From Latrodectus hesperus (taxonomy: Eukaryota > Arthropoda > Arachnida > Araneae > Theridiidae): a stretch of 64,000 bases of DNA. Location: NCBI GenBank assembly GCA_037975125.1, contig CM075853.1, forward strand, positions 91,239,794 to 91,303,793, written 5' to 3'. The notes beneath the pieces were generated by a model, which saw only the letters and a list, made by a program, of their open reading frames with translations, searched no databases and had not been told where the DNA came from. Shown here in pieces: positions 39,505 through 55,439 of the stretch. Position numbers and translations under genes: made by a program. How positions within the stretch are numbered: the stretch's first letter is position 1; each line of letters begins with the position of its first letter.

Positions 39505-40004
39505 NNNNNNNNNNNNNNNNNNNNNNNNNNNNNNNNNNNNNNNNNNNNNNNNNNNNNNNNNNNNNNNNNNNNNNNNNNNNNNNNNNNNNNNNNNNNNNNN
39601 NNNNNNNNNNNNNNNNNNNNNNNNNNNNNNNNNNNNNNNNNNNNNNNNNNNNNNNNNNNNNNNNNNNNNNNNNNNNNNNNNNNNNNNNNNNNNNNNNNNN
39701 NNNNNNNNNNNNNNNNNNNNNNNNNNNNNNNNNNNNNNNNNNNNNNNNNNNNNNNNNNNNNNNNNNNNNNNNNNNNNNNNNNNNNNNNNNNNNNNNNNNN
39801 NNNNNNNNNNNNNNNNNNNNNNNNNNNNNNNNNNNNNNNNNNNNNNNNNNNNNNNNNNNNNNNNNNNNNNNNNNNNNNNNNNNNNNNNNNNNNNNNNNNN
39901 NNNNNNNNNNNNNNNNNNNNNNNNNNNNNNNNNNNNNNNNNNNNNNNNNNNNNNNNNNNNNNNNNNNNNNNNNNNNNNNNNNNNNNNNNNNNNNNNNNNN
40001 NNNN
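39505..40004. other. Assembly gap, exactly 500 N
   Basis: All positions are N. The round length indicates a placeholder of unknown true size, so order and distance across it are not certain. Reading frames through the N block are meaningless. Confidence 0.99.
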
Positions 40005-40213
40005 GGGTGTTGACCACATTGGCACAAATTTTGGTATTTGTTTTCCATTTGGTATTTTCAATGTATTATTCTCCATCTATTATTTTATTTATAAAATATA
40101 CTATTAATTACATTTTAGTAATTCTATTTTAGCTGCTTTTGTGCTGAATGTATTGCTAAGCATAAATGTTTTTATCTATTCTTGTACTTTTCAGATCTAT
40201 ATTTAATCTTGCA
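40005..40213. other. Non-coding sequence right of the gap
   Basis: Nothing recognised. Confidence 0.6.
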
Positions 40214-44674
<4,461 letters not shown>

Positions 44675-44898
44675 TATATAATAAATAATGATTTTATAAA
44701 AGTTAATTGAAATAATTTTAATAAAGCAAAAGAATCAACATTGAATGTTGAAATATTGTTTTGTATTCCTCTTGCATGTACACATTATTATTATTATTAC
44801 TTGGATTACCATATTCTAGTAAGCGATTTTTCATTATTTTTTTAACATTTATCTTTTTAATATTTATTCCATATTTATTAATGAATTTATTTTGAGAA

Positions 44899-45200
44899 AA
44901 GGCCGACCGATTGGCTGAGTAGTTAGCGTTCCTGACTCCTGAGCTGTTGGTCACGGGATCGAATCCCGGTTCGGGCATGGATATTTCTTTTCTTCTGTGT
45001 TTCTCTGTCCTCTCTTCTCTGATGTTGTATGAATGTGACCCACCCTATAAACGGGTTTGTGGTGGTATGGCGCGGGTAACGCTACTCGCCTCCGTGACTT
45101 GGTTCACAGGTGCCCACTGGGTAACGACAAATGAGTAGCAGTCTCTGGCCTTGTTGTGGCATACGGTTCAACCCTCTTGTGCCCGCCATTGGAAAAAAAC
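44899..45200 (+). mobile_element. tRNA-derived SINE, family C, full copy
   Basis: A-box-like TGGCTGAGTAG (44912-44922) and B-box-like GGATCGAATCC (44956-44966) form the tRNA-related head. The unique body contains ATGAATGTGACCCACC, GGTTCACAGGTG and GGCCTTGTTGTGGCATA, and ends GCCCGCCATTGGAAAAAAAC. TTTGAGAA flanks it at 44891-44898 and 45201-45208. Two further copies lie at 48953 and 50537. Confidence 0.87.
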
Positions 45201-45208
45201 TTTGAGAA

Positions 45209-46031
45209 GGTAGTAATTATTGATGTATTTAATTTTATTAATTATTGAAAAGAAATTGATCAGTTATTTTTATGCCAATTTCTTAAAATTATATTGTCAG
45301 TATCAATGTAAGCAAGAAAAATCAAATTTGCTCTGATTTTCAGAAAAAAGTAAAATTTGTAAACTATTCATAACAAATATAGTTAAAAAAGTCTGATTTA
45401 TGAAAATTTTAACATTTCAAAGGTAATCATTGTTCCATATGTGATATATGAATTTTTTTACAATTTAACTTCAAAGAAAAGTTTTATTTAAAATATAATA
45501 TTCATTTTACTTTAAATAAAATATTTGCTTTGAAAATTGTAATTTCAAAATAAATGTTGTACTTAAAATAAAGTAAACACTTTTTTTTTTAAATAAAATA
45601 TTAAGAATAAATATATATTTACTCATTTTATTGGTTTGTCAACATTTTGAATCAGAAAAAGCTTTTACAACTTTTAAAATATTTGAAAATTGGAATTTTA
45701 AACGAAAAGCTTTATAATATATAAAGATTAAAGTAAATAACAACTCAAAAAAGTTTTCAAAAAAGAATTTAATTGAAATTTTATCAATCAGAATATTCTG
45801 GAAAAAGGAATGCGATTCTTATTTTTTTTAACAATATTTTCATTTTGATCAGAAAGATAATGACAAGTGCAAGACACATTAAAAAGAAGAATTAAGTAAT
45901 TTTGAGGTAGTTAAACTGCACCCTTTTTTATTGTAAATGCAAAACTTTTTATTAAATCCTTTGTATTTCTTACTTTAAAATACCTTGCTGTTTACGCTAC
46001 TTTCATAGTCAAAATATAATTCATCTTTAAA
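45209..46031. other. AT-rich non-coding DNA
   Basis: Nothing recognised. Confidence 0.6.
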
Positions 46032-46041
46032 AAAGATGTGA

Positions 46042-46427
46042 AGAATGCCGTGGTAGCCTAGTGGTTAGGGTATCGGCCTTCCATCCGAAAGGGTGGGGTT
46101 CGGCTCCCAATGCCGCCAAAGACCCACCGAGTACATGCGATATACGTGGTCATTAAATCTGTGGAATTAAAAGTCCTGTGGTCGGTCGTTGAAGCAGTTA
46201 CCATGGGTGCAATGGTCTGGAGAAATTTACTCCCTCTTAAGATCAATGCCAAAATTGAGGGAGTAGATCCTCTGGTGCTGCCATCTATCGGAGGATTTGA
46301 AGAGCATACGTCGTACTTTCACCTTCATGGTGCTCTGATTAAATGAAAGACGCTCCCAAATGACATAAATTCGCATAGCCAAGGCATAGAGAGCTTGGCT
46401 TGTTCAAGATTCATTAGTAACAACAAC
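46042..46427 (+). mobile_element. tRNA-derived SINE, family B, complete copy with (CAA)n tail
   Basis: A-box-like TAGCCTAGTGG (46054-46064) and B-box-like GGTTCGGCTCC (46097-46107) head a 386 bp element. It ends ...GAGCTTGGCTTGTTCAAG, then TAACAACAAC. AAAGATGTGA is duplicated on both sides (46032-46041 and 46428-46437). The 78-codon frame across it is incidental. Confidence 0.88.
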
Positions 46428-46437
46428 AAAGATGTGA

Positions 46438-46657
46438 GGGTAACTTGAAATTTTTCTTGAATTGGATAGATTGTGAATATTCTCCAAGAAATTGTAGTAA
46501 AATTAAAGAAAAATATTTTTAGGAAAGCCTTAAAGAACATTTTATTTTTAAAGAGGAATACTCATTTTTGAAAGATTTTTTTCCCTAGGATACACCATTG
46601 ATTTTGTCTGGGTGATAAGAGAGGCCAGTCTTATTTTTGATATTTATACAGGTCAAA
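46438..46657. other. Short spacer between SINE and Tc1 element
   Basis: No feature is recognised. Confidence 0.6.
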
Positions 46658-46881
46658 TACACTACTGGCCATTAAAATTGCTACACCTGAACCACACACG
46701 TGAAATTTGCATGACAGGTAGAACTTACTGTGATATGCAAATGAATTGATTTTCAGCGCATTCATACAAAGCAGGCGACAGTTGCGAAATCTACAATGTG
46801 TATAAAACCAGAGATTTGACAGCAGTTTTCTCATACTCACTTTCCGTTTAAACGTTTTTTTCGGCAATAAAAATTGTTGTA

Positions 46882-47901
46882 ATGCCTCGTGTAAAAAGAA
46901 GAAATGCATATCAGCACGTGTCTGACTTTGATCGAGGAAGGATTATAGCCTACCGGGATTGAGGTTTATCGTACCGCAATATTGCTGCTCGCGTCGGTCG
47001 AGACCCCATGACTGTTAGCAGAATATGGAATCGATGGGTTCAGGACAATCATACGGAACGTCATGCAGGATCTCAGCGACCCCCCATCACTAACAGCAGA
47101 GAAGACAGACATCTTATCCGCATGGTTACAAGGGATCGTACAGCCACGTCACAAACCCTGAGTCGAGAAATGGAGTCATTTGCAAGGCAACAAGTTTCTG
47201 CTCGAACAGTTCGACGACGTTTGCAGCAGCATGGATAGTCTGCATAGCGACCCTGGCCTCGGCTACCATTGACGCTGCGTCACAGACAGGAGTGCTTTCA
47301 ATGGTGTGATAAAGCGACGAACCTGGACATGGGAATGGCATCACGTCATCTTTACAGATGAATCTCGGATCTGTATACAGGACCATGATGGCCATCTCCG
47401 TGTTTGGAGGCATCGTGGAGAACGCGCATTGCCAGCTTTCATTGGACATAGCCATACTGGCCCATCTGCTGGAGTGATGGTATGGGGTGCAATTGGATAC
47501 ACGTCTCGATCACCTCTTGTTTGCATTACCGGCACTTTGAACAGCAACCGTTACATTTCCTATGTGTTAAGGCCCGTGGCTCTGTCCTATCTTCGATGCC
47601 TCCCTAATGCTTAACTATGCTCCCTAATGCTGTTCTGAACTTCCTTGATACAGAACAGGTTAGACTGTCACATTGGCCACCACATTCTCCTGATCTGTCA
47701 CCAACTGAGAACGCGTGGTTAATGGTTGCCGAGCGATTGGCACGCCATCACTCACCATCCACTACTGTCGATAAACTGTGACATAGTATTGAAGCTGCAT
47801 GGACTGAGATCACCGTACATGCCATACAATCTCTGTTTGACTCCATGCCTAGGCGGATAAATGCTGTTTTTGCAGCCAGAGGTGGCTGCTCTGGGTACTG
47901 A
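46882..47901 (+). pseudogene. Tc1-type transposase, second catalytic motif deleted
   Basis: The start at 46882 gives MPRVKRRNAYQHVSDFDRGR, with the helix-turn-helix segment YRNIAARVGRDPMTVSRIWN. Lesions: a TGA at about 46960 within that domain, TAGs after RRRLQQHG at about 47236, a one-base shift near 47307, and a deletion with a short duplication near 47600-47631. After the shift, TDESRICIQ keeps the first Asp (47357-47359), and VMVWGAIGYTSRSPLV follows. The segment that should carry the second Asp (DNARPH in this group) is missing. The frame then resumes with HSPDLSPTENAW, where the Glu is at 47707-47709, and ends RINAVFAARGGCSGY. The copy is inactive. Confidence 0.92.
47600..47631 (+). repeat. 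12 bp direct repeat at the transposase deletion point
   Basis: CTCCCTAATGCT occurs at 47600-47611 and 47620-47631, exactly where the catalytic segment is missing. Confidence 0.85.
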
Positions 47902-48274
47902 TTTCTCAAGATCTATACATCCTTATTTCCTGTAAACCTAATCACTTGTTTTTTCTACTATAATGTATGAGTCCAATAAATATCGTTTTGTTATTTGCAT
48001 TCCTTCTTGGTGTAGCAATTTTAATGGCCAGTAGTTTATGATTCATTATATAGTGATAAATATATCAAAATATTTTTGATTTGTTATGTAGTACATTTGT
48101 TGAACGTTTGGGGCCTATGTAGTATTCCTTGGTGCACAGATATTTTTTTCTTAAATAAAAAAATCTGAGTCAACTAACCATCATTATAAGTTTTAACACT
48201 TTATATCTTTATATATAAATCCTTCATATTTAAAGACTTTATATTTAAATATCCTTGTTAACACTTTAATACGC

Positions 48275-48490
48275 AGTTGACCAATGGCGGATAATCAGCA
48301 TCTCTAACTTCGAAGCAGTGGGTCGCTGGTTCGAACCCTGGTCAGGACATATATGTCTCTTTCTCTGCGTGTGCGTGTCTTTTTATCTCTTAACTTTCTC
48401 AGGGTGAAGATGGTACACCCACTGGGGGCATACTGCATAAGATGACATCATCTTCACCCTTTGTAGCATTGAATAGGAATTAAATACTCA
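48275..48490 (+). mobile_element. Probable tRNA-derived SINE, family D
   Basis: A good B-box-like GGTTCGAACC (48328-48337) follows a weak A-box region. Downstream, AGGGTGAAGATG (48401-48412) and its exact complement (48449-48460) form a 12 bp stem. TTAATAC on the left and TTAAATAC on the right may be a decayed target duplication. This is the only copy in the window, so family status is inferred from the tRNA-like head. Confidence 0.6.
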
Positions 48491-48952
48491 GGACAGCTGA
48501 GCATTAGAAAAAAGTATCGTTTTAAGTCAAAAATAAAAGAAACGTAGATGCAATTTCAAATCACTTATGCTTTTCATCTCATCATACGTTAGTGTCTTTA
48601 AACTAGATGCTTTCATTAGTTGCAACATAAACAATCAATGATGACCCATCATGCATTCATATATAATTGGAGATAAAAATATAATTTATAAAAATCAAGT
48701 ATTTAGTGGAAATGAAAGTTTAGAATAGTTATCTTTGGCTTTCACAATTATTCAATTTCAGTTTTTTAAATTATTAATTAAGTTAAATCCAGCTATTTCA
48801 AAACCCAAAAAATAAATACAAACAGTGTTTGTATTTATTTTTACAAGGTATTACAGTTTTTAATAGCCGTCCAAACTTTATAATGGTATAAATTTTCACC
48901 TGGTCTGAATATATCATAATATGTTCCTATAAATCTTTTAATTAATTAACAA
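48491..48952. other. AT-rich non-coding DNA
   Basis: Nothing recognised apart from a weak inverted repeat around 48810-48840 (AATAAATACAAACAC/GTGTTTGTATTTATT). Confidence 0.55.
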
Positions 48953-49252
48953 TGAGACCACCGATGGCTGAGTGGTTAGCGTTCCTGGATTCTGAGCTTT
49001 GGATCCCGGGTTCGAATTCCGATTTGGGCATGGATGTTACTTTCTTTCTCTGTGTTTCTCTGTTCTTTCTTCTGTGGTGATGTATGAATGTGGCCAACCC
49101 AATAAACGGGTTTGTGGTGTTATGGCGTGGGCAACTCTATTCACCTCTATGACTTGGTTCACAGGTGTCCGTTTGGTAATGATAAATGAGTAGCAGTTTC
49201 TGGCCTTGTTGTGGCATAGGGTACGTCACCCAAGTGCCCGCCGTTAAAAAAA
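48953..49252 (+). mobile_element. tRNA-derived SINE, family C, second copy
   Basis: It has the same head (TGGCTGAGTGG, then GGTTCGAATTCC) and the same body landmarks as the copy at 44899 (GGTTCACAGGTG, GGCCTTGTTGTGGCATA), and ends GTGCCCGCCGTTAAAAAAAAAC. A clear target duplication was not found; ACAAT occurs on both sides but is short. Confidence 0.85.
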
Positions 49253-50526
49253 AACAGTTTCACAATAAACTGAACTATTAAAAATAGTTTCTGTGTTATA
49301 AGGACGGTTCTGTACTTGGCAAAAGCAATACATCGAATATTTTGTATGATCTGAAGTTTCAACGTTTATAAATGAGAAATAATTTTAAATTTTAGTAAAA
49401 AAAAAAAAAAAAATAACAAAATAATTCCGTAATTTATAATTTAAGGAATAAAAACATTTTTGCTTTTTTTCAGTTAGAATTTAGAAAAGATAATTTTTAT
49501 TTATTCTAGATTTGGAAATGATTTTAGATTAAAAATTAGATTGTGATTGAAATTTAAAATAATTTGAAAATTGAATCTCAGAATACTATTTATCCAGATT
49601 AAACAGTTCTAGTAATCTGATTTTCATGTTTATTTTGTAATTTTCAGAAGATATTATGTTATCCAAAATGGATAAATTAACAGCTGGAAAATGTTGAAAA
49701 GAATTTTTGGCAGAATCCACAATATTTTTCTATCTGGGGGAAATTTTTTCTTGGTATTGGGCTTTATTCATGTATTTCAAATAATGAAAGGTGAGAATTT
49801 ATATAACAGTTATTTTGAAGAATGCGCATGAAAAAAATAGAAATAATGCCTCTGTCATTACTTATTTAGCTATTCCTATGATAGCACTTGAGAAAATTGG
49901 TATATGTATATTTCTACTAAAAGTTTAGAAAATACTCATTTGTAAAACGCATAAAATTTACTATCAAAGGTTGGTCAAATGAATTCGATATGAATTTCAA
50001 ACCACTGAGAAAGCTACGGGTATGCACAGCATAAGAGATAAGCCAAAATAAGATAATTTGAAATATGCATATCTGATAATTTAAAATAAGATAACCAAAA
50101 ATTTGTTTACATACGACGTCTTTGGAGTAAAGGATGTACTTCTTCGAACTAAAAGTGGTATTTTATAATTTCAAATTATTTCATTTTAGTACTGGGATGA
50201 CGAATGCATTATAATCAATGTGTTATCTGTTTCATGCATTAGAAGCAGGGCATTTATCCTTTCAAATTGAAAAATAAATCTAATGCTACAATTATTTTTT
50301 CAAAATATAAGTGTCCTTGTAATTTGACCATGAAATGATAAATAATAAGTGTTCTGTTTAACTGAAGGCAAAAAGCAAAAATTTCATTTACCTGCCTGGC
50401 TGAAAGCATCATAAAATAGAAATAAAGTAATTCTATATTTTAGGTATACAGAAACAAAATTTCTCGATATGTGAAGCAAATTTGTCAGCTTGTATATAAT
50501 TGCAAGTGATAGGTTGATTTCAAGTA
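49253..50526. other. AT-rich non-coding DNA
   Basis: Nothing recognised. Confidence 0.6.
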
Positions 50527-50536
50527 AAAAACTTTA

Positions 50537-50742
50537 CTATTTTTTCCCCAACGGTGGGCATTTGAGTGGCGAACGCTATGCCACAACAAGGCCAGAAACT
50601 GCTATTCATTTATCGTTACCCTGCGTCCACCTGTGAACCAAGGAACAGAGAAAGAAATTAACATCCATGCCCGAACCGGGATTCAAGCCCGGGACCCCCA
50701 CCTCAGGAGTCAGGAGCGCTGACTACTCAGCCATCAGTCGGC
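50537..50742 (-). mobile_element. tRNA-derived SINE, family C, minus strand, internally deleted
   Basis: Read on the minus strand, it has the family C head (GCTGAGTAGTCAGCG) and tail (GGCCTTGTTGTGGCATAG, then a CCCACCGTTGGGG end). It is about 100 bp shorter than the other copies because the ATGAATGTGACC...GGTATGGCG part of the body is missing. A 10 bp duplication AAAAACTTTA flanks it (50527-50536 and 50743-50752), so the deletion arose within a complete insertion or in its source copy. Confidence 0.85.
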
Positions 50743-50752
50743 AAAAACTTTA

Positions 50753-51424
50753 ATATCATAATATAATAAAACAAATATTGACATACAGACCGTAATAGTA
50801 TTATAGTTGTAAAATCTGGGATAATGAATGAGTAAACTATTTAATTTTTGGAGTGAAAAGTATTGCCATCTATTAATTTCAACAAAATTATGCATTTTAA
50901 CTTTCAGTGAAGATTTCAGAAGTCATCTTCGGATTAGAGAGAGTTAATAAATTTTTAAAAAATTTTTAAATTAAAATTTATTGAACAATAAGAAATGAAA
51001 CAATTTTGAAACCTTCAAAAGAACTTTCCTCTTTGTTGTAAAACTTAAAGAAAATTATGTCAGAAATATAAATTAAGAATAACGAGAATTCACTAAAGTA
51101 ATTTTTGAATTTGTGTATTTAAGTCTTATGTAAACAATATAAATATAATTGCCAAGTTTCAGTTGGTTTTCTGAAGCATTGGTAAAGAATTCATCTCTTT
51201 TAGTGCCGTATACAAGTACAAATAGTAAGTGTACAACTACAAACAGTAATTGTTAAATAATAAATGTATTGTAATCAATGGAAAGATGAAATGGAGTTCA
51301 TATTTCAATTACAGATTGAATTTACGATTGTAAATAATTGATAAAAATTACTTAAGAGAAAGTGAGATTAACTATGCTAAATTTAGATAGAGATTTAATT
51401 AAAATGTATAATTTTAAATTCAAA
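50753..51424. other. AT-rich non-coding DNA
   Basis: Nothing recognised. Confidence 0.6.
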
Positions 51425-51429
51425 GTTAA

Positions 51430-52442
51430 TGTTGTGGTGAACTCGGTAATTTTCGAAGAATCCCGAGGAAACCCAGATTCGTTTTTTTAAATAATTGAAT
51501 GACAGAGATAAATTCAAAACAAAAATACAGTAAAACTTAATAATTTATTTTAGTAACTTAATTACAAGAAAAATTTACATTTACAATCAAAACATTTTTG
51601 ATTAAATAATTGAGATTCTAAAATTATTATTTATTTTATGACAATTACACATTAATATCATAACTGAATTTGACCAGCTTGACGAGGAACGAGAGATCAG
51701 ACTCACCCCTTTTAGAAGTAGCAGTGTGGTGTCTCCTAACGTCAATGGCATTACCTGCTCAGGATCTCGCTTGGCTTGCTCATCGCTCATGGGCTTTCCC
51801 TCTTTTCTCTCTTTCTCTGGTATCTCTTCTCAGACTCTGTCGTTTCTATTCTGTTCGTCTATTTGGCGGACATCTGCAGCTCCATTCTGGAAATTCGAGG
51901 CAGGGTTCCTTCTGGAATGTGGGTTTATATTTTGTATACAACTAAAATCGTTTTAGCATCTTCTTATGCTCAATGAGGACCTAGTCCTCAATTGTGGACT
52001 CCTTTTCTATGTCGGGCTTCTCTGGGGCTTCTGTGTGTCTTCTCTGTGTTTTGATGCAGTTTTTAACTCTTCATAATTTTCGGCTTAGCTCCTCCTCTTT
52101 ACACCATTGGTTTTCCAAAGTTCTGTAGTTCCTCCTATACTTCTATGGGATAGGTCAGGAATCTCTCCCCCTCATTCCCGACTGGTCAGATTTACAAATA
52201 ATACATATCATAAGACAATATACTTTGCCTGCAATTTCCTCCAGATCACTCATCCCTTCCGAAAGGAAAAATTTATTCTTTTATTGCACTTGCTTCATTG
52301 TGCCAATTTTTATTACATCGTTTCCTTTATATTATTCCCGCTTAGTTTGAAAGGAAAAGAGGAAACTCTTAAATTTAAAGTGCAATAAAAATACACATAC
52401 CTATTTTCTCAGGGTTTGGTTATGTCGTATTATACTACGACA
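51430..52442. mobile_element. Solo LTR, 1013 bp, target duplication GTTAA
   Basis: The segment begins TGTTGTGGTGAAC and ends ATACTACGACA. It is a reverse-oriented, slightly diverged copy of 58945-59953. Exact 5 bp repeats GTTAA flank it (51425-51429 and 52443-52447), showing an independent insertion followed by loss of the internal region through LTR recombination. Both orientations have AATAAA near one end. The AATAAA followed by T/G-rich DNA on the minus strand favours minus as the transcribed strand, but this is not certain. The several open frames in it (51602-52388) are not recognisable proteins. It belongs to an LTR retrotransposon of undetermined superfamily. Confidence 0.9.
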
Positions 52443-52447
52443 GTTAA

Positions 52448-53892
52448 TATTTTCTTTGGAAGGTGTAAAAAGGTTTTACACATGATGGTATTCAAAATGC
52501 CAATACTGTCATGCTATGCTATTTTTTTTATCTATTTTTGCTATTTTTTATCATAATGAAACTGAAATATAATAAGAAAACATAACGACAAACACACATT
52601 CAATTTGAGTTAAAATGCTTGATATATACGCGAGTTGTTGACTTGATGTCTCATGATAATGAAGGAATTTCGACTTGATTATTTTGTGTTATAGTGCTAA
52701 GAAAGTTTGCATGAAATTTTGTTAAATTTGAAGAAACACTCGAAATAAATTTACTATAACCTACATGTGTTTTGAAAAAACAGGAAATAAATACGTTTTA
52801 TATGAAAGAATCATTTTCTATTATTTTCTAGTTTCAAAAATTTAACTACTGTTTAAGTGCAATATCATAAAAAGAAATTTTACTTTCGCGTATTTCAATT
52901 GATAGTTTATTCATTAATATTTTTTTACCTGAATTAAACATTTATTGGATCATGTACATAAAGTTCAAAATCTTACTGTGCCTAATCTAAAAATTCTATC
53001 TCACTAAATTTAGGTATATCAAATACATACAGTATGATAGTTACTTAAAACTTGCAAAATTTATGTGTGCTAATCTACCTTATTTCCAACAATTATTTAA
53101 TTTCGTTATATGAAATATCGTAATTGTCAAATTATTAATTTAGCAAACTATTATTCTGATATTTTAAACTCGTATTTAAGCAAATGAAAATGTAAATTAT
53201 TTAAATTTATTTATGTCTGAAATATTTATACTTCGTGTAAGACTTAAAAAGTTTATTATAAGCAATACTAGTAATAATAATTCATCTTCTTCCCTAGTTG
53301 CATTGACTGGCTGGTAACTGAAATGTTAGTGACTAGTTTAATTTCAATAGCTTTTGTGTTTGATTCCCACTTCAAACACAGATGCTTTTAGTGGTTTGGG
53401 ATCAACTTTATAGTAAAACACAAGGTTTATGTAGTTCACGGGGGAAAATATTTTAGAGGAAAAAATAAATGTGATGAAATTTTGGAAAAAGTGATTTACA
53501 ATAATTTTTAAAAATAAATTAAAAATAATGTAAAAATTTTGCTTATTTACTTCTTAAAGACTCTAATGAATAATTAAAAACAAATAAATTACTAGGAAAT
53601 TTGAAGGCTTTAAAATAGTTCCTTTTTTTTATTAAATAAAATTTTTTCCAAATAACATCCTTTTTATATACATAACACTTTAAAGCACTTATATTCTTCT
53701 TATAATTAAAATAATTACCGTTGGACTTTAATGCTTTAAAAGTAAATTTCTTTCATCTTCAGACACACACTCATATATGCATATATGTAAATTTTGTACT
53801 CCGAACAGAAATCTAACTCTTATGAAAAGTTTATTCCAACACATTATACGCGAGTTGTTGAATTCAAATCTCATTTGAAGCTTTATGAAGGG

Positions 53893-53936
<44 letters not shown>

Positions 53937-54398
53937 ATTTGTACATGCTGTTTGTCCCTAACTATAGTTCCCAGAAGTGTCTGGCTTTCAAATCTTGCAA
54001 ACATCAGCAAAAATTTTTGTTAAGCGCAAACATATGTTACTATGGTGTCATCCTCATTCATTATGCCTTTAATTAATTGAAAAGATTTTCAATAAATAAT
54101 AAATTTGTATTGATATGAATTGAAATTTAATTTTTTAATTCACATTTTACAGGTAAAATTACAAGAAAATCTTGAAAGAAATTCTAATTTATCCGTGAAA
54201 CATATTTAATTGTATATTAATACAATTAGAACATGTTTTCTTCTTACAATTTAGAAAATGTTATGTTTAGTTTTAAAATGAGATTAACTGCATAAAACGT
54301 TTGAGATTTTTAATAAATTTATAAATATGTTTATTATAGTATACAAATATTGTATAATTGCATTATCTGTTTATAGAGAGATTATTAGAAAGGTTTGG
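52448..54398. other. AT-rich non-coding DNA
   Basis: No gene is recognised. It contains a (GA)n run and two copies of a 17 bp word (52625-52641 and 53845-53861). Confidence 0.6.
53898..53935. repeat. (GA)n microsatellite
   Basis: About 19 GA units. A polypurine tract of this kind can form triplex DNA. Confidence 0.97.
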
Positions 54399-55110
54399 AA
54401 AGATCATGGGCCGTGGTAGCCTAATGGTTAGGACAGAAAGACGTCCGTCCAGAAAGACGGGGTTCGATTCCCAACGCCATCAAAGACCTACCGCGTACAT
54501 GCGATATATGTGCTCATTAAACTTATGGAATAGAAAGTCTTGTGGTTGATCGTTTAGCAGTTACTATGGGTGTAATGGTCTGAAAAAATTTCCTCCCCCT
54601 CCAAGTCAATATCAAATTGAGGGAGTATATCCTCTGGTGGTGCCATCTATTAGAGGAGTTTACAGAGAGGTCGTACATTCCCCCTCGTGATGCTCAGGTT
54701 AAAAGAAATACGCACCCTACTACTTAAATTGGCATAGCCAACAGTTAGCGAGCTTGGCTTGTCTAAAGCCCACCACACACGATAGGATTTTTCTTTAGGA
54801 TTTGTTGAAGGGGGTAGAAAGTAATTAAGCACACAGTCCCCTCAAATTCTGCTGACCTCAGTAGGGGAGGCACATCTGGAATGGGAAGTTATTTTTTAGG
54901 GTGCCATTTTTCAACATTGATTGCTTTTGGCTTAAAATGTGTGCCTTGTAAATGGAAATCGAAAATCCCCAAAAATTTCAATCATTTAAAAGAGTTTTTT
55001 TGTCACTTTTATGACTTGACGTATTTATGTGTCTTTTTAGTTTTTATTGTTGTATTCATTTGTCTGCTTATAACGTCTGTCATTAAATGTTATCATAGGA
55101 AGTTAAGTAA

Positions 55111-55439
55111 CATGAGTAAATTAGGCACAGAATTATTATTGGCTGTTGCTTTGGACTGTGATGATGGTGAAAAGAAAACAAACAATTAAAAAAAGAAATG
55201 GGCAATAAATTGGTTGCTCCAGCGTGGAACTCTTTCACATCTAAATTTGATTACAGAAATATAGTCGGAAGATAAAGATTTCTTTAATTACATGAGGATG
55301 AATGAAAAATTGTATGCAACGTTTTTGGATAAGGTAACACCTTTCATTACAAGAAAAGATACATCCATGCGCTCATCTTTAAGTTCTCATGAACCATTAA
55401 GTGCAACTTAGCGCTTTCTGACAAGCGGTATTAATTAAA
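55111..55439 (+). pseudogene. Harbinger transposase N-terminal fragment
   Basis: One continuous frame from the ATG at 55111 reads MSKLGTELLLAVALDCDDGE, a stop, then WAINWLLQRGTLSHLNLITE, a stop, FFNYMRMNEKLYATFLDKV, then TPFITRKDTSMRSSLSSHE and, after another stop, RFLTSG. The W..W(L)L.RG...HLNL.TE, F.NY(M/L)RM and R(K)DTSMR(S/E)S blocks are characteristic of the N-terminal part of PIF/Harbinger (HARBI1-like) transposases. Three in-frame stops and loss of the following DDE region mark it as dead. The upstream open frame from 54881 contains a hydrophobic stretch that is probably translated non-coding DNA. Confidence 0.85.

Larger units (their letters stand above)
46660..48035 (+). mobile_element. 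Tc1-type transposon, 1.38 kb
   Basis: The inverted ends are almost perfect over about 28 bp: CACTACTGGCCATTAAAATT at the left, and AACTACTGGCCATTAAAATT when the right end is complemented. TA flanks both sides (46658-46659 and 48036-48037). High identity of the ends and long readable frames suggest a younger copy than the element at 17405. Confidence 0.92.

Noticed and set aside
39469..40076. Minus-strand frames of 182-195 codons
   Set aside because: They consist of the 500 N gap.
44904..44970. Functional tRNA genes at the SINE heads (also 46050, 48960, 54410)
   Set aside because: A- and B-box-like words are present but the acceptor stems do not pair, and each is attached to a repeated SINE body with a target duplication.
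46110..46346. 78-codon frame, and the neighbouring minus-strand frames at 46058, 46325 and 12631
   Set aside because: They are read through SINE family B and have no protein resemblance.
51602..52388. Overlapping open frames of 62-93 codons, repeated at 58999-59783
   Set aside because: They lie within the solo LTRs, occur in both copies in several frames, and resemble no protein.
53290..53460. Possible decayed SINE with a GTTTGATTCCC B-box-like word
   Set aside because: No A-box, tail or target duplication could be defined.
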